DNA of 64,000 nt from Vicia villosa (GCF_029867415.1 NC_081180.1:25320808-25384807), one strand, 5' to 3'. Positions 11,778 through 24,583 are shown, counted from the first letter of the stretch. Notes: generated from the letters alone by a model not told the origin. Program-made: numbers and translations.

Positions 11778-11990
11778 TATTAGGTTAAATATTTGTAAAA
11801 TATAAAGGGTTTAATGGATATGCACATATAAAATGGTTTTACATTATTATTCAATAAAATAAAAAAACAGTCTACAATGTTACTAAAAAATTAGAATAAA
11901 AGGATGATGTAATTGAATACATGGTTATGATTGGTTGACAGTTTAAAATTATTTTACAGTGTTAGTGCATCACTCGTTTTTTCTCAAATA
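11570..11990. repeat. MITE-like legume repeat with (TA)n inside
   Basis: The ends carry related motifs in opposite orientation: TGATGGTGTAAAATTTTT near 11597 and TTATTTTACAGTGTTAGTGC near 11950. The same terminal motif recurs near 29425, 36080 and 41675. The perfect (TA)n run lies inside. The boundaries are not certain. Confidence 0.4.
11697..11774. repeat. (TA)n microsatellite
   Basis: Uninterrupted TA dinucleotide run of about 78 bp. Likely variable in length between individuals. Confidence 0.98.
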
Positions 11991-12274
11991 TAAATAAATA
12001 ATAAAATTAATTAGTTAAATAAATATAATATTTTTATTTACAGCATAAAATAAATTAAACTAAGTATAAAAAAGAAGAAAAAAACCTAGCATAAAATATA
12101 GTTTAATTAAATAACCATTATTATGCAGTTTGAACATAATTAGTTAAATAACTATCATTATTGTAATTCTGTTTTAAATATACTAATCAAGTTATTGGGA
12201 TTAATTTTGCAAAACTAAAGAGAATTTGGTTGTGTGATTCAAATATTTGTCTTATATTTTATGTATTAATAAAA

Positions 12275-12690
12275 GGGTTAAGTATGTTTTTGGTCTATCT
12301 CAAATTTCATTTTTAGTCCCTATTAAAAAAATGAGATATTTTGGTCCCATAAAATTATTATGCACGTCATTTTAGTCTCCACTGTTAAATCGATGTGTAT
12401 TTTTGAATGATTATTTTACATATATGTTTAGAATGTTATTAAAAATTCTTCGGAAAAAAAAACTCAAAATTTAATTTCAAAATCGAAATTTGCATTACTT
12501 TTATCATTATCTTTTAAAATTTTAAAAATTCATATTAAATTCTTCTCATTATAAAAGAATTTATAATTTGGTAAAGAAATCTTTTATAATATTCTAAACA
12601 CATATATTAAATAATATTCAAAAATTTAAAATTTAAGAATAATTAAATAGTTTTCAAAAATTTTAAAAATAGTAAGGACTAAAACTGAAT
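12275..12690. repeat. MITE-like repeat with GGGTTAAGTATGTTTTTGGTC end
   Basis: The left end reads GGTTAAGTATGTTTTTGGTC, followed by TTTTTAGTCCCTATT. An inverted partner AAGGACTAAAACTGAA is at 12672-12687. This GGGACTAAAA-type terminus is common in legume MITEs. No coding content. Confidence 0.4.
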
Positions 12691-12730
12691 TTCAAAATTT
12701 TATAAAAACTTTAGAAAATAACTTAATACA

Positions 12731-13826
12731 TTAATCTTGAAAGATTACAAACAATCTCTAAGAGTCTCGAAAGACACCTTAGCTCTCTTAAGTATTCATA
12801 CTAACAACCTAGTCACTTGAGGAAAACAAATCTCAACAGATTTACAATAGAAAGTGTTTACAAATAATGCTTATAGATAAGCAAATGAAACAAAAGTTTA
12901 AGAACAAATGTTAACACAAATAATGAGCAACAAATCTTGTGCTCTAGAGATTCTCTTAGAAATATATTTCTCACAATGAAGTGTTTAAAATAATATAATC
13001 TCTCTGATTTCTTTCTCTTGATTTTTTTTTACGTTGAAGTTTTGTGTATGTAGTTTGAACAGTGGTTCAACAACTACACATCGTTTGAGCAACTTAAGCT
13101 TTTCAATACTTGAGCAAATCTCTATATTTCTTTAATGGTGCGTGCCTCTATATATAGTCCCAAAAAGTATATTACTGCGAAGGACAAGACGTCGCTTTCC
13201 TTGCTAGCTGACATAACGACTCAAATGTGATCGTGAGAGACAAAGAGCACACAAAAATTAGGGCCGTACATACGTCCTTGCAGTAGTAAATAAAGTAATG
13301 TACTTTTGCACCATTATTCTTCTAGCACAAGTTTCTGATATTTCCTTCTTAGAGATATACTTCTGATCTGAAGTAGTGAGAATATATAAGAGATCAAGTG
13401 ACGTGAAGTTTTCCAAAGCAGTAGAGTCTTCAGAGTCAGAACCTTGTCTTCACAGTTGAACACAATAACTTTTCTGAATGACACATCTTGATTTCTGAGC
13501 TGGAAGCAAAAGCTTAGCTGAGCTTTGAAATATTGACTTCTGATCTGGAAGAGTAGCTTATCTTAGAAACACTTGAAAATCCTTTTCTAATGAATATTCA
13601 ACATTCTTAAGAATTGATGACGTTACTTCAAAAATGGATGAATAGTTCTTCTGAGATATGTCGGCTATGATTCTGATGATCTTTTAGATAGAATTTCATA
13701 GTCAATCAAAATAATTTATCTGCATACTCAAGAAAATATTATAGTACAAAATTATATCATATAAAATATATGTGTTATTAACATCAAAACTAAAGATTGA
13801 GTGCAAAACTAAATATTGTTCTAACA
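12731..13826 (-). mobile_element. SIRE-type Copia LTR remnant
   Basis: On minus this begins TGTTAGAACAATATTTAG at 13826 and contains many TCAGAAG / CTTCTGAT motifs, as does the better-preserved SIRE-type LTR at 62484-63695. The other end is not clear. There is no internal region beside it, so it is a solo or truncated LTR. Confidence 0.55.
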
Positions 13827-13829
13827 GCG

Positions 13830-14310
13830 TAGGTAACGTTGCGCCGAAGTGGATTAACAATTGTGTATGTTCTCTATTGCTTTATGATTTATTTCCTGTT
13901 ATTTGTCAATCTGTTATAAGCATGTTATACACATTGTCTCAGATATTGTGTCTAACATTTGTCTTGCGAACGAACAAGAATTTCATATTAAATTTATTTG
14001 GTTTTTGCATTTTTACTGTATTAATTTTTATATTTATTATTATAAAATACTAATTTTTAATTTAATTATTATAAAATATTAATAAATAAGATAAAATTGT
14101 GAGCTTCAAAATGAGTTGTGTAAAGTTGTACAATTAGTGTAAAAATTAAATGAGTTGCTCTTAAATTGACGTTGCATAATAAGTCCCACAAGAAATCAAA
14201 AAACGAGGTTGTACCATTAGAGAGCTCTCAGAGGATCAAAGTTTATAAAATTGAAAATGAAATTTGATATATTTAAAAAATAAAAAACATATTACCTATA
14301 CATACACCAT
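13830..14310. other. AT-rich intergenic stretch
   Basis: No coding frame, RNA gene or clear repeat terminus that I can support. Confidence 0.4.
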
Positions 14311-14318
14311 ATATTTGT

Positions 14319-15326
14319 AGGGGTGACAAAGCGGGCGGTCTGTCTTATTTACGCTTGCCCCGTTAAAGCCCGTTCAAAAGCGGGGCGAGGTAGGACGGAC
14401 CAACTTAGACGTCTGAGCTCAAAAATCATGTTCGCCCCGTTTACTAACGAGTTGGCGGATTAGCGGAGTGACTCACCAATTTTTATTTTTTATTCTTACA
14501 ATTTGATTTACTACACGATTTACAAAATTTTAAATCATTATTTAAGAAGTCGATAAAATATATATTTTTAACAATTCATAATAGAACTTCAACATGCATT
14601 AAGTTCAAACAATTTAAAAAATAAAAACCAATTACAAGAAAAGCATAACGATATAGACTTGAGCACAATAAAAAAACGTATCAAAATAAATATATATAAA
14701 CAACACATATCATCATAATCCTATTTAAAAACTAACTACTAAAATAGCTCAATTAAGAATTTACAAAGGACAAACAATGATAATAATTGAAATGCATAAA
14801 ATATCAACACCTGCATTCTTGCTGTTTACATCATATAGACTTTTATATTGACGGATTCCTTAATAGTTAAATCCTTAATTTTTCATTTTCTTAAAATTTA
14901 CATATGTTTCTAAAAAAAATATGTGAGCTAATAATATATTAACAACTTAATAAATTTTCATGTCATATAATTGATCTTTTATTGTAAGTTGTTCAAACCA
15001 ACACATGTATTAAAAAGTTCTAAAAAAATCTTGCACTTATCATTGAATTTGTTTGTATAATAATTTAGAAGACAATTCAATCAACATAATTCTAATAGAA
15101 GAATGTTGTTTTTTAATTAAAGTTGTTTTAATTCTCATAAAAAAAATAAAAGTTTTAATAAAAAGTTCGCAGGCAAATTCAACCCTGTCCCACTTCGTCC
15201 CACTTTTTTAAGCGGGTTAGACAGAGCGGACCAACATTAAGTACCGAGGCAAAAACCATTGTCTGACTACCAAAAATAATGGATCAAATGGGCTGTTGCG
15301 GTACGTCTGGTTCGTTTTGCCACCCT
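14319..15326. mobile_element. Non-autonomous hAT-like TIR element (1008 bp)
   Basis: The ends are inverted: AGGGGTGACAAAGCGGGC at 14319 and GGTTCGTTTTGCCACCCT ending at 15326. They are flanked by an 8-bp near-perfect direct repeat, ATATTTGT (14311-14318) and ATATTTTT (15327-15334). GC-rich subterminal blocks surround an AT-rich centre with no coding capacity. Eight-bp duplications are the mark of hAT transposition. Related ends appear at 42754-43277 and 43481-44141. Confidence 0.75.
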
Positions 15327-15334
15327 ATATTTTT

Positions 15335-15991
15335 GTATCTATTTTGTAAACATTATAATATATATGAATTGTTTGGATTAAGATATTTTAATGTTTATGA
15401 TAATTATTTATTTTTATTTTGTAATTAAGTTTGATTTTTTTAAGAAAATATTTAATAGGGAAAAATTGAAGCTAGTTTTGAATTTAACAATTTTTAAAAG
15501 TTAAAAATAATTAACTTTAATTTTTGAAAATTTTAAAACATGAAACAGAAAATCACCTAAACATTACCTAAACTATTTAACAAATTTTAAATAAATTTTT
15601 AAACCAAAAATATTGTAATCAAATTTTTTAACTAATATTTTTTTAACCAAATCCTTTCATTGAATATAATTATTAAAAATATATATTTATAATTTTTAAT
15701 TTCAAAATAAATTTATGAAATTTCAAAAAAATTAGAGATTTTGAAAATACTGTGGCTAAAACCTTAAAAAAATATAATGAAAATACACTTTCAAATTAAA
15801 TTTTGACAAAAATATTTATATTACATTCAAAAATACATCTTAAATTTTTTTAAAAATATCTCCATGCAGAAAAAAATTGTCATAGTATAAACTTATGTGA
15901 TGGACACCATACAGAGAAAGATAGTTTTTCAAGGTTAGTGCTTTGTATGGTGTTTATATTATTCAAATAAATAAATATTAGGCTTGTACAA

Positions 15992-16046
<55 letters not shown>

Positions 16047-16059
16047 TGTTACTATTATT
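15335..16059. repeat. Dispersed AT-rich repeat R1, copy interrupted by a LINE
   Basis: Shares landmarks with 28560-28792, 36660-36845 and 41816-42100: a TAAAACATGAAACAGAAAA block and a GCTAAAACCTTAAAAAAAT block. It then runs into CTTGTACAAATTATTATT and the ATT array, which recur at 29250-29360. No coding content; the class of the parent element is unknown. Confidence 0.55.
15991..16042. repeat. (ATT)n microsatellite
   Basis: Run of ATT/TTA trinucleotides, matching an array at 29264-29360 in the paralogous repeat. Confidence 0.95.
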
Positions 16060-16915
16060 TTTATTTTTTTTGAATCAATGATCTTTGATTAATTCAAAAA
16101 ATAATATATATACGACGATCGCTCACGATCCATCCACAAGAACGAATCCTATACACAAAACAACTATGGATCAACACCTATAACATAAGTTCAGCTATAT
16201 GTTTCCTATATTTCTTAGCATTCCAAAGTCTATAGATTAATGTATCTATAATCTCTTTCTCAATGTCTCCAATATAATTGTTATGCTCAAACACATTATC
16301 ATTCCTAGTTTTCCAAATTGAATAGACAGTTTCAGTAACCGCATATTTTAGGAGAGTCGCTCGCCAACTTTTGCCTCTACAATTTTGAGTGATCCACTCT
16401 AGCTCTCTATCCCATTCTATTGGCACATTTGAGATGTTAATCCACCTTAGAACATGCTCCCATATAGTCTTCAGTTTGTTGCAGCAAAAAAATAAATGGG
16501 CTATGGTTTCTTACTGCATACAGAAAACACACCTATCATCTCGAATCAACCCACATCTCTTTAACCTCTCTTTTGTGGCCAATCTTCCATTACATGCTAA
16601 CCAGAAAATGAACACTGATTTTGGCCGAGCAAAATTACCAAACATCAGGTGTCTCCATCTAGGCTTCACATCTGTGGCATGCAGAGCTATGTAGAGAATT
16701 CTCAGTTGTAGCTTGTTCCCACTAACAGCTCTACTGACATCCAGATCTTGATACAATTGCCTTGTATGGAGCAGGGTCTTCATCATCCACGAGTAACTAT
16801 CCTTTATGTGAACCTGCATAATATCAGAATTTTTCAAATAGTATTCATGAATCCATTTGATTTACAAAGAGTCAGTTCTCTTTTTTAAATTCCAAAGCAG
16901 TTTTAACATACAAAA
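16060..16915 (-). mobile_element. 5'-truncated LINE (RT C-terminal zinc-ribbon region)
   Basis: An 856-bp insertion flanked by a perfect 15-bp duplication (ATTGTTACTATTATT at 16045-16059 and 16916-16930). The A-tail faces the low-coordinate end (T-run on plus). The minus-strand frames 16837-16511 and 16426-16178 read as the zf-RVT region that follows LINE reverse transcriptase, with FWLACNGRLATKERL and CVFC, then a SIWKTRNDNVFEH-like stretch. They are broken by a frameshift. The 5'-truncation and long target duplication fit target-primed reverse transcription. The paralogous repeat near 29358-29372 shows the same target unoccupied. Confidence 0.85.
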
Positions 16916-16945
16916 ATTGTTACTATTATTGTTATTGTGTGTTAA

Positions 16946-16975
16946 CTAGTAGAAGACTCGTGCGTCCGCACGGGT
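16946..16975 (-). mobile_element. Helitron 3' terminus (hairpin plus CTAG)
   Basis: On the minus strand there is a 9-bp stem (ACCCGTGCG / CGCACGAGT, loop GA; plus coordinates 16956-16975) with one G-T pair. Six bases and then CTAG follow, with T next. This is the standard Helitron 3' end (hairpin, CTRR, insertion between A and T). The element body would extend to the right. A possible 5' TC end lies near 18710 but is not secure. Confidence 0.6.
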
Positions 16976-17580
16976 AATTTAAATTTTAAGATGAATAATG
17001 TATTATAAACGCAAAAAAAGAAGTTTAAAAATTGAATAAGTAATCTTAATTTAAGATTAACAAAACATAATATAGATGGAACAAATCTATATATAGTAGC
17101 TATGTAAAAAAAGAACATGGAAATGCAATAGTCATTTGTATCTTAGGTAATTCAATAAGACTAGGTTGTTGGTAATATACAATTGTTATTATAAAATCAT
17201 TAATAACTAAAAATATTTAAATAGAAATATTTTATCAAATCACCAAAGTGATAAATTTATAAATATTTTGTTGATTAAAATATAAAAAAGTATTGTGATG
17301 ATAGTGACCCGTAAAAATAGTGAGTTTCAATGATAAAAACTATAAACATTGTCATATACGTTAACTCTAGTACCTAAGGATTTGCTATATAACTTAAAAC
17401 TTAAAACTTTAGCATCCTTAATTGAATTAAAGGATAAAAAATATATTGTAGTGATAGTGACCCGTGAAAATAATGAATTTCAGTGATAAAATTTTCAGAA
17501 ATGGTAAGCCAATTTTATTTATTTTTTAAGTTAGTTTCTCATTCATGTAAAATATACATTTGATTTTTTGTTCATATATA

Positions 17581-17670
17581 CACTACAAAAATGGGTCTGA
17601 ATTGCGGGGTTTTTTAAACCAATTTGTGAGGGTTTTTGTTTGTTGTTTTTAAACCAATTTCCACATAATT
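17581..17670 (+). mobile_element. CACTA-like transposon terminus
   Basis: Begins CACTACAAAAATGGG, the CACTA-type TIR start, with subterminal GGGTTTTTTAAACC and TTTTTAAACC repeats. I could not find a matching opposite end, so this is a single terminus or a fragment. Confidence 0.4.
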
Positions 17671-18015
17671 ATGCATACATTTTTAGCCTTGTAGTTCCTA
17701 AATTTTTAATTTTTATGTGAGTCTTACGGCACCCAGGTTTTGAAACATACAAACTCACGCCTTAACCAAGGGAAATTGAAACAAAACCGGCTACATTCTA
17801 TAAATTAAAAGAAAATAGTTTATATACCTTAGTTCACCTACTTTTGTTTTCATGATAATTGTTCCTTAAATATGATAGATAACATATTCATGATTTTCTT
17901 CCTTAAACAATAACAGACTTCATATAGATTGAAGAAATGAACTCACCAAATCATTATATAGCGATCCACTATTTACAATTGCATAGGTGTATTAGGGAAC
18001 CTTTATTATTATCGA

Positions 18016-19519
<1,504 letters not shown>

Positions 19520-19538
19520 TAAGTACTGGAAACATGTT

Positions 19539-20451
19539 TTTTTTTTTATGGGAAAAGCTATTTCATTAAGAGAAAAGCCAAGAGACATTACAAACACCAA
19601 TAGACTTATGGTATAGGACAAACCCCATCCATATTTGAGAAGTATCTAAGACATTACACATAGATTTATCAAAAGCTAAAGGAATACAACCAAACCAGAA
19701 ACAACAACATATCATCAAATCACCAACTCTTGTAAGAGCACCATTAGTGACAATATAAGAATGAGAATCTATTGTCTTTTTCCAAATCCAATTAAGGATG
19801 ATTTCTTTGACTTGTGTATGTGCATATCGACTTCCTTTGTTCTCAAAATTGTCCCTTTTCATGGAAAGCTCAAAACTTTGTTGTTGACTAGAGATAGTGT
19901 TACTCCAAAACACAAAAATCCTTTGAGGCTTTTTATCAAACACCATGAGTGCAGTCTTAAAACCCAAATGACCAAAGCCTAAAATAGACAACACAAGGAC
20001 ATAAAAAGCTAGATCTAAAAGAGGGACATAATACAACCTGTTGTAAAACCACGACGGCTTTGGGGGTGCGCGAATCGTAGCCAATAGAGCATAAACCGAG
20101 GAGAGGGGAGGCTTTGACATGCTAAGACCAACCTTGAGGATATTTTCATCTTCTAGTAGTGGTGGTGGCTCAGGAGGTGGCCGGTTCAACAGAGAAGAGG
20201 ATGGTTGAGTGGTGGTTTGCAGTGGAAAGAGGGAAAATCCGATGAGGGGGGTAGATTTGATGGACGTATGAGAGTGGGGTTGGGTGAAAGAGGGATTACC
20301 CTTCATAGAGGGAGGAGAGACCACCATAAAAGTGGTAGATGAGAGCCACCATAAAGGTGGGGGGCAGCCACCAACAAACCCTAAAGGTTTGGGAGGAGGT
20401 ATTCTAGAGAGAAGAGAGAGTATCTCTCTCTAGTGGATTAAAAATAACCCG
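19539..20451 (-). mobile_element. Non-LTR retroposon (913 bp) with one long frame
   Basis: The insertion is flanked by a perfect 19-bp duplication, TAAGTACTGGAAACATGTT, at 19520-19538 and 20452-20470. The A-tail sits at the low-coordinate end on minus, preceded by a CTTTTCTCTTAATGAAATAG-type 3' end seen in plant LINEs and their derivatives. The 5' part is rich in CTCTC and GGTGG blocks. The target duplication and tail show insertion by target-primed reverse transcription. No reverse transcriptase is encoded, so it must be mobilised by another element. See the frame at 19566-20327. Confidence 0.8.
19566..20327 (-). CDS. Hypothetical 253-residue frame within the retroposon
   Basis: A single open frame fills most of the retroposon. 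The N-terminal third is rich in Ser, Pro and Thr (PPPEPPPLLEDE around residue 50). The middle has a hydrophobic stretch (about 105-125) and the C-terminal half is rich in Trp, Phe and Cys. I recognise no domain. It ends just before the element's 3' tail. It may be chance openness of a structured 3' region or a diverged LINE ORF1 piece. The codon look is not clearly protein-coding, so expression is doubtful. Confidence 0.3.
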   Translation of the reverse strand: MVVSPPSMKGNPSFTQPHSHTSIKSTPLIGFSLFPLQTTTQPSSSLLNRPPPEPPPLLEDENILKVGLSMSKPPLSSVYALLATIRAPPKPSWFYNRLYYVPLLDLAFYVLVLSILGFGHLGFKTALMVFDKKPQRIFVFWSNTISSQQQSFELSMKRDNFENKGSRYAHTQVKEIILNWIWKKTIDSHSYIVTNGALTRVGDLMICCCFWFGCIPLAFDKSMCNVLDTSQIWMGFVLYHKSIGVCNVSWLFS

Positions 20452-20470
20452 TAAGTACTGGAAACATGTT

Positions 20471-21440
20471 GATATAGAAAAAAATTGCAGAGTAACGTGA
20501 CATGGAACTTGGTTACCTTCTTAGCTACACACTCACCGTGTCAAAGCACTTGTATGTTTTGTCACCGGAAACTTTGTTAATATGTCTAAAAACATGATTC
20601 TAAATCAGGACTCTGCACCAGCCAATATAATTCTTACCAAAATGTATATAATATATTAACATTAAACATCAAGGAATGAAAATAACCAATTCAGAGTATA
20701 TAGGAGTCTGAAACTCACTAGATTGATAAATGATTGAAATAACTTATGGAGAATACAATTATTAGTTCCTATCTAAAGGTACTGTAATTACTGAGTAAAC
20801 ATTATAAAAGATTAATGATAATGATACATAATTATCTCTGAAATATAGTTATTTTGGATATGCACCGACTTTTCTCTAAACCTTGCAACAGGTTGTTACC
20901 TAGCATGTTCACAGGGAGAGTTTACACTTTGCAGATTTGTTGCAACATAATGTTCATTTTGAATTATCAAGAGGCAATTTGAAATTTGATATCATGATGA
21001 AAGAATGAGCAGCGCGAGAACATGTCTTGAAATAGGTCATAAACACCCACACTCCTAATCAAATGGCCACATTATACTGTTACAAAAAACACCGATTAAT
21101 TTCATCAAAAAAAACACCGAATAATTAGAAGAAACACTATTAAAACACATTAAAATTCAAATTATTTAATGTTTTTTGGGAGCCATGCAAATAATAATAA
21201 AAAATTTAAATGATATGATATAGTCATTTCTTGAAAGCATGGCCGGAAGCATATGCTTTCACATACTCACATCTAGGTGTGGATAATACTTACTACCTTG
21301 AACCATAAAATAACATTGGATATACATGCATAATACTACAGCTGTTAGATAGCACAATGCAGGATAACATAGTTTACAACAAAAGGATTTGGTAACCTAT
21401 TAAAGTACAGTCACAGATTATGTCCCGAAACCAGCAACAA
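20471..21440. other. Intergenic stretch, no gene seen
   Basis: AT-rich, with no supported frame or repeat terminus. Confidence 0.4.
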
Positions 21441-21453
21441 AATAAGAGTTTAC

Positions 21454-21681
21454 CTTCTCTGAATATTATTATCAAACTGGGAATATTGTTGTGGATCAAC
21501 TCTGAGACAACTTTGCAGGCTCAGAGATGGGAATGAATAACTCATTGATGATTGCTTCCCTGACATGGACTTCACTCCTGTATCAAAGTGAAATGAGAAA
21601 TCACTTTGTGAAAAGCTGGAAGATCCAAACTCTAGCAACGCTGATACATCGTCTCTTCCATTATGACAGTTGGAAGCAATT
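21454..21681 (-). pseudogene. Possible exon of an unrecognised gene
   Basis: A 76-codon open block with splice-like borders: TTTAG before it and GTAAAC after it on minus. It reads as a Ser/Gln-rich low-complexity segment including GRDDVSALLEFGSSSFSQ and LRVDPQQYSQFD. The composition resembles real coding sequence more than its surroundings. About 190 bp upstream, 21880-21940 (minus) has another open piece ending in a GTATGT donor-like site, whose best frame reads RLQHQLKLRSAYSGIP. I do not recognise the protein, and no further exons are visible, so this may be a captured or orphan gene fragment. Confidence 0.3.
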
Positions 21682-22128
21682 CTAAATTTTGAATTATCCC
21701 ATAAAAAAATTTCAAGGCGTTTTCCATATCAAAATATCAAGGATGAACTAACTATCATAAGCATAAGAAAAAGAAAGTTGCAAAAATAGATTAATGTAAA
21801 TATGTAATTATTATATTGAAATTGGATTAAATTTAGAAATACAATTGGTAGATTCAAAACAACATACAGGAATGCCGCTATAAGCACTGCGGAGCTTGAG
21901 TTGGTGCTGAAGTCGAGTGACTCCTTATGCGCCAGTTGCAAGGATTAGTTCTTCAACACTCCATTTGTCTAGCATTTGCCTTGAAACAGACATTGAAATG
22001 TTGCACCAGATATACACCCAAGTAATTATCATAGAATACCAAACATATAATATATGTGAATGCCAGGTACAGGTACAGGAACAAAAGGCATATAATGCGT
22101 TTAAGATAAAGACGATATTTCTGCAAGT

Positions 22129-23519
22129 TGTTACGACCGACTTTAAATTTTAAGTCTAATAACCTAAAATACAGAGTCCCCACCTATATTTATTCTATCA
22201 TAAGGATAAGGGAAACACGGGAGAAAACCTAAATAAAGAAATTCTAGGTAAGTCGAGAAATTAGGATTAAAGGAAGATGTTAGGCACCCTTAATCCTTCC
22301 TTAAGGTTTTTTATGTCTCTCGGGTTGGGTAAGGTTTATGGTAAATAGTTTGTGGTTAAATAGTAGGGTAAAGAATAAAATCTTAAACCTACAGACGAAT
22401 TATATTTTAGAGAAAGGGGACTCGTTCTGGTTGCTCAGATGCCTACGTACCTCCTTAATGGAGGATCAGAGTCAACGTAGTTCGTAGTTATTTGTTGGTG
22501 TTTTTTATGGGATTGTACATTATTATTTTGTATGTTGAAATATGTTTTAGCATAGGTTCGTAGTTCGCAGTTATCGTAGTTGGTAGTTTATAACAAAGCA
22601 ATTTTGTGTACAATCCCTATTTTTGTATTTTTATATTTAGATAATTGATTAAGAATTTTAATTGGATTAGTATAATTATATCTTGAGAATTAATTAAGTT
22701 TGTTGGATATTTGATCGGTGAGACATAGAGAGTCGACCGATTCGAAGACGGGATAAAATAGATTTTCACCCATCATTTTATTCATGAAATTGTTGAAGTT
22801 AATTTAATCCACGGAAGAGAATGATCGTTTTAACATAGCGTACGCTAAGTCTTTGATCATTCAAACGAATGAAATTTACATTCACCCGTTTCTAATTCGT
22901 GTTTATAAAAATGTTGAATTTATTAATATGTAACAAAATTTTCATAATGTTTCTAATTATCATTTTAATTTATTAATTTTAGATGTGAATTTGAGTAAAT
23001 GTTTTTTTTTTCTTTTGATTTTAGTAATTTAATGATTTATTTACAAGTGGTAACTTATTAACTAACAATTTGAATAATCAAATATGTAAAAATCGATAAT
23101 CTTTCTTAATTAAAGAAATTAGACATGTATTTGTTATTGTTTTTAATTAAATAATTAAAAACCTATTTTTATATTTTTTGGTTAACTAAACTGATAACAT
23201 AATAAACATGTTTTTATGTTTTTTACATATATTATTTAATAATTAACTAATCAATGAAAATAAATAAGTGATTAAATCTAATTAAGTAGAACAAAGGAGT
23301 GTGAGATATAAATGGGGGGTGTTAGATCTATATGTAGAAACAAATCCCAAAACCAAATTACACCAACCCAAATTTACTAAAGGTTTTGACGTACATGGGA
23401 TTTGAACTCAGTCCTCTCATACTTACACTACCTTCACTACCCGCTAGGTCATTGCGTTTATTTGAAATAAAAATGATGCTTAGGAATTATGAAGGGTGGG
23501 GCAAATTTGGGGTATAACA
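22129..23519 (+). mobile_element. Ty3/gypsy-type solo LTR (1391 bp)
   Basis: Starts TGTTACGACC and ends GGGGTATAACA, with a perfect 5-bp duplication CAAGT at 22124-22128 and 23520-23524. No internal region is present, so this is a solo LTR left by recombination between two LTRs. The terminus resembles LTRs of large legume gypsy elements (Tat/Ogre group), but the lineage is a guess. Confidence 0.85.
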
Positions 23520-23524
23520 CAAGT

Positions 23525-24190
23525 GTCTCGCCATGTTTTCTCTTGTTAACCCATCAACACTCATGATCTGCATCATCGTCTTCGGAACATCATTTTTGAT
23601 TCTGAGGTGCGTCATAGGTTTGCAATCAAAATCATTATTTGTATGCAAGAATTCATTACAAAAATAAGTGAATGCTTTTTTCGATATTTTAAACACAATC
23701 ATAACATGATGCAGGGAAAAAATACCTTTAATTGAAACATAATCTAAGGCTGTGAGTGCACCTTAGAATCAAATCGGGGATAGCAGATTGTTGAACACAC
23801 CTAATATGGACACTAAATTTTTAATGAGTAATTTAAGGGATACCAGTGTCATAAATAAACACACCTAATGTGGATACTAAATATGTACTCAGCATCCACC
23901 ACAACAATGTTTTTCATTTGATCACCCTGTTTTTCATTTGATCACCCTGCATATATAAAAACTTTTCCACTTAGCATACAAAAGTCACCCAAACAAAATA
24001 CAACCAAAACCAACACCAGTATAGATCTAATAAATATATAATTCTGTCAAAAAATGAAGCTCAAGAATACTAACAAACTCATAGCATTCAAATCACTGAC
24101 CGAAAAAGCAACCTTTGTTACAGCGAAATCAGAATGTTAAAAAGTGAACTACAAACTGTGTTATAAAAAGAAAGAGATGCATGGTTATAG
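23525..24190. other. Intergenic stretch with a short tandem repeat
   Basis: No gene. A 22-bp unit containing TTTTTCATTTGATCACCCTG is repeated at about 23909-23950. Confidence 0.5.
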
Positions 24191-24200
24191 TGTAGTGTAC

Positions 24201-24389
24201 CTTATCAAAGGCAAATGATGCCAAGTGATCCCATATCTCTTGTGGATTTGATAAGAGTTCCATTGAACCACAATCACTTGCATTTAGAAAATGTACATTT
24301 GGTGGTAGCTTAGGCAATGATTGCAGCTTTTGGCAACTCTTCAACTCAAGCCTTTCTAATTTTGATGTGCACAACTCTTTTTGCTTAGG
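24201..24389 (-). pseudogene. TIR-NBS-LRR resistance gene LRR exon fragment
   Basis: The minus-strand frame reads as the last leucine-rich-repeat block and post-LRR start of a TNL (TMV-N-like) receptor: SKLERLELKSCQKLQSLPKL, then PPNVHFLNASDC, then IWDHLASFAFDK. It ends at a good donor, AAG|GTACAC, at 24201. An in-frame stop lies a few codons upstream, so there is no path to TIR or NBS domains nearby. This is an orphan fragment. It sits directly downstream, on the same strand, of helicase exons from an unrelated gene, which suggests capture or ectopic joining. Confidence 0.8.
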
Positions 24390-24431
24390 CTATGCTGGTC
24401 AATATTGTTATTTATCTAGTAAAGACATACT

Positions 24432-24498
24432 TGTCATATTTGTGGTACTTCTCTAGTAAAGCAAGCAGGTGCTTATCACGTAAACACTCGTCCAAGAC
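24432..24498 (-). pseudogene. DEAD-box RNA helicase exon fragment (RH5-like), second piece
   Basis: Reads VLDECLRDKHLLALLEKYHK, matching the start of the helicase C-terminal domain of DEAD-box ATP-dependent RNA helicases of the RH5/DDX43-like group, where the family has IVEVLDxxxRDKRLxxLLEKYHK. It is bounded by an AG acceptor (at 24499-24500) and a GTATGT donor. It continues in phase from the piece at 24584-24646. The next exon is missing; instead a TNL fragment follows. Confidence 0.75.
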
Positions 24499-24583
24499 CT
24501 ATAAATGTATGAGGAATTACTAATATTTGTTAAAAGCATAAACAAAATTACATATCAAAATATAGATTTGATAACATTCACAC

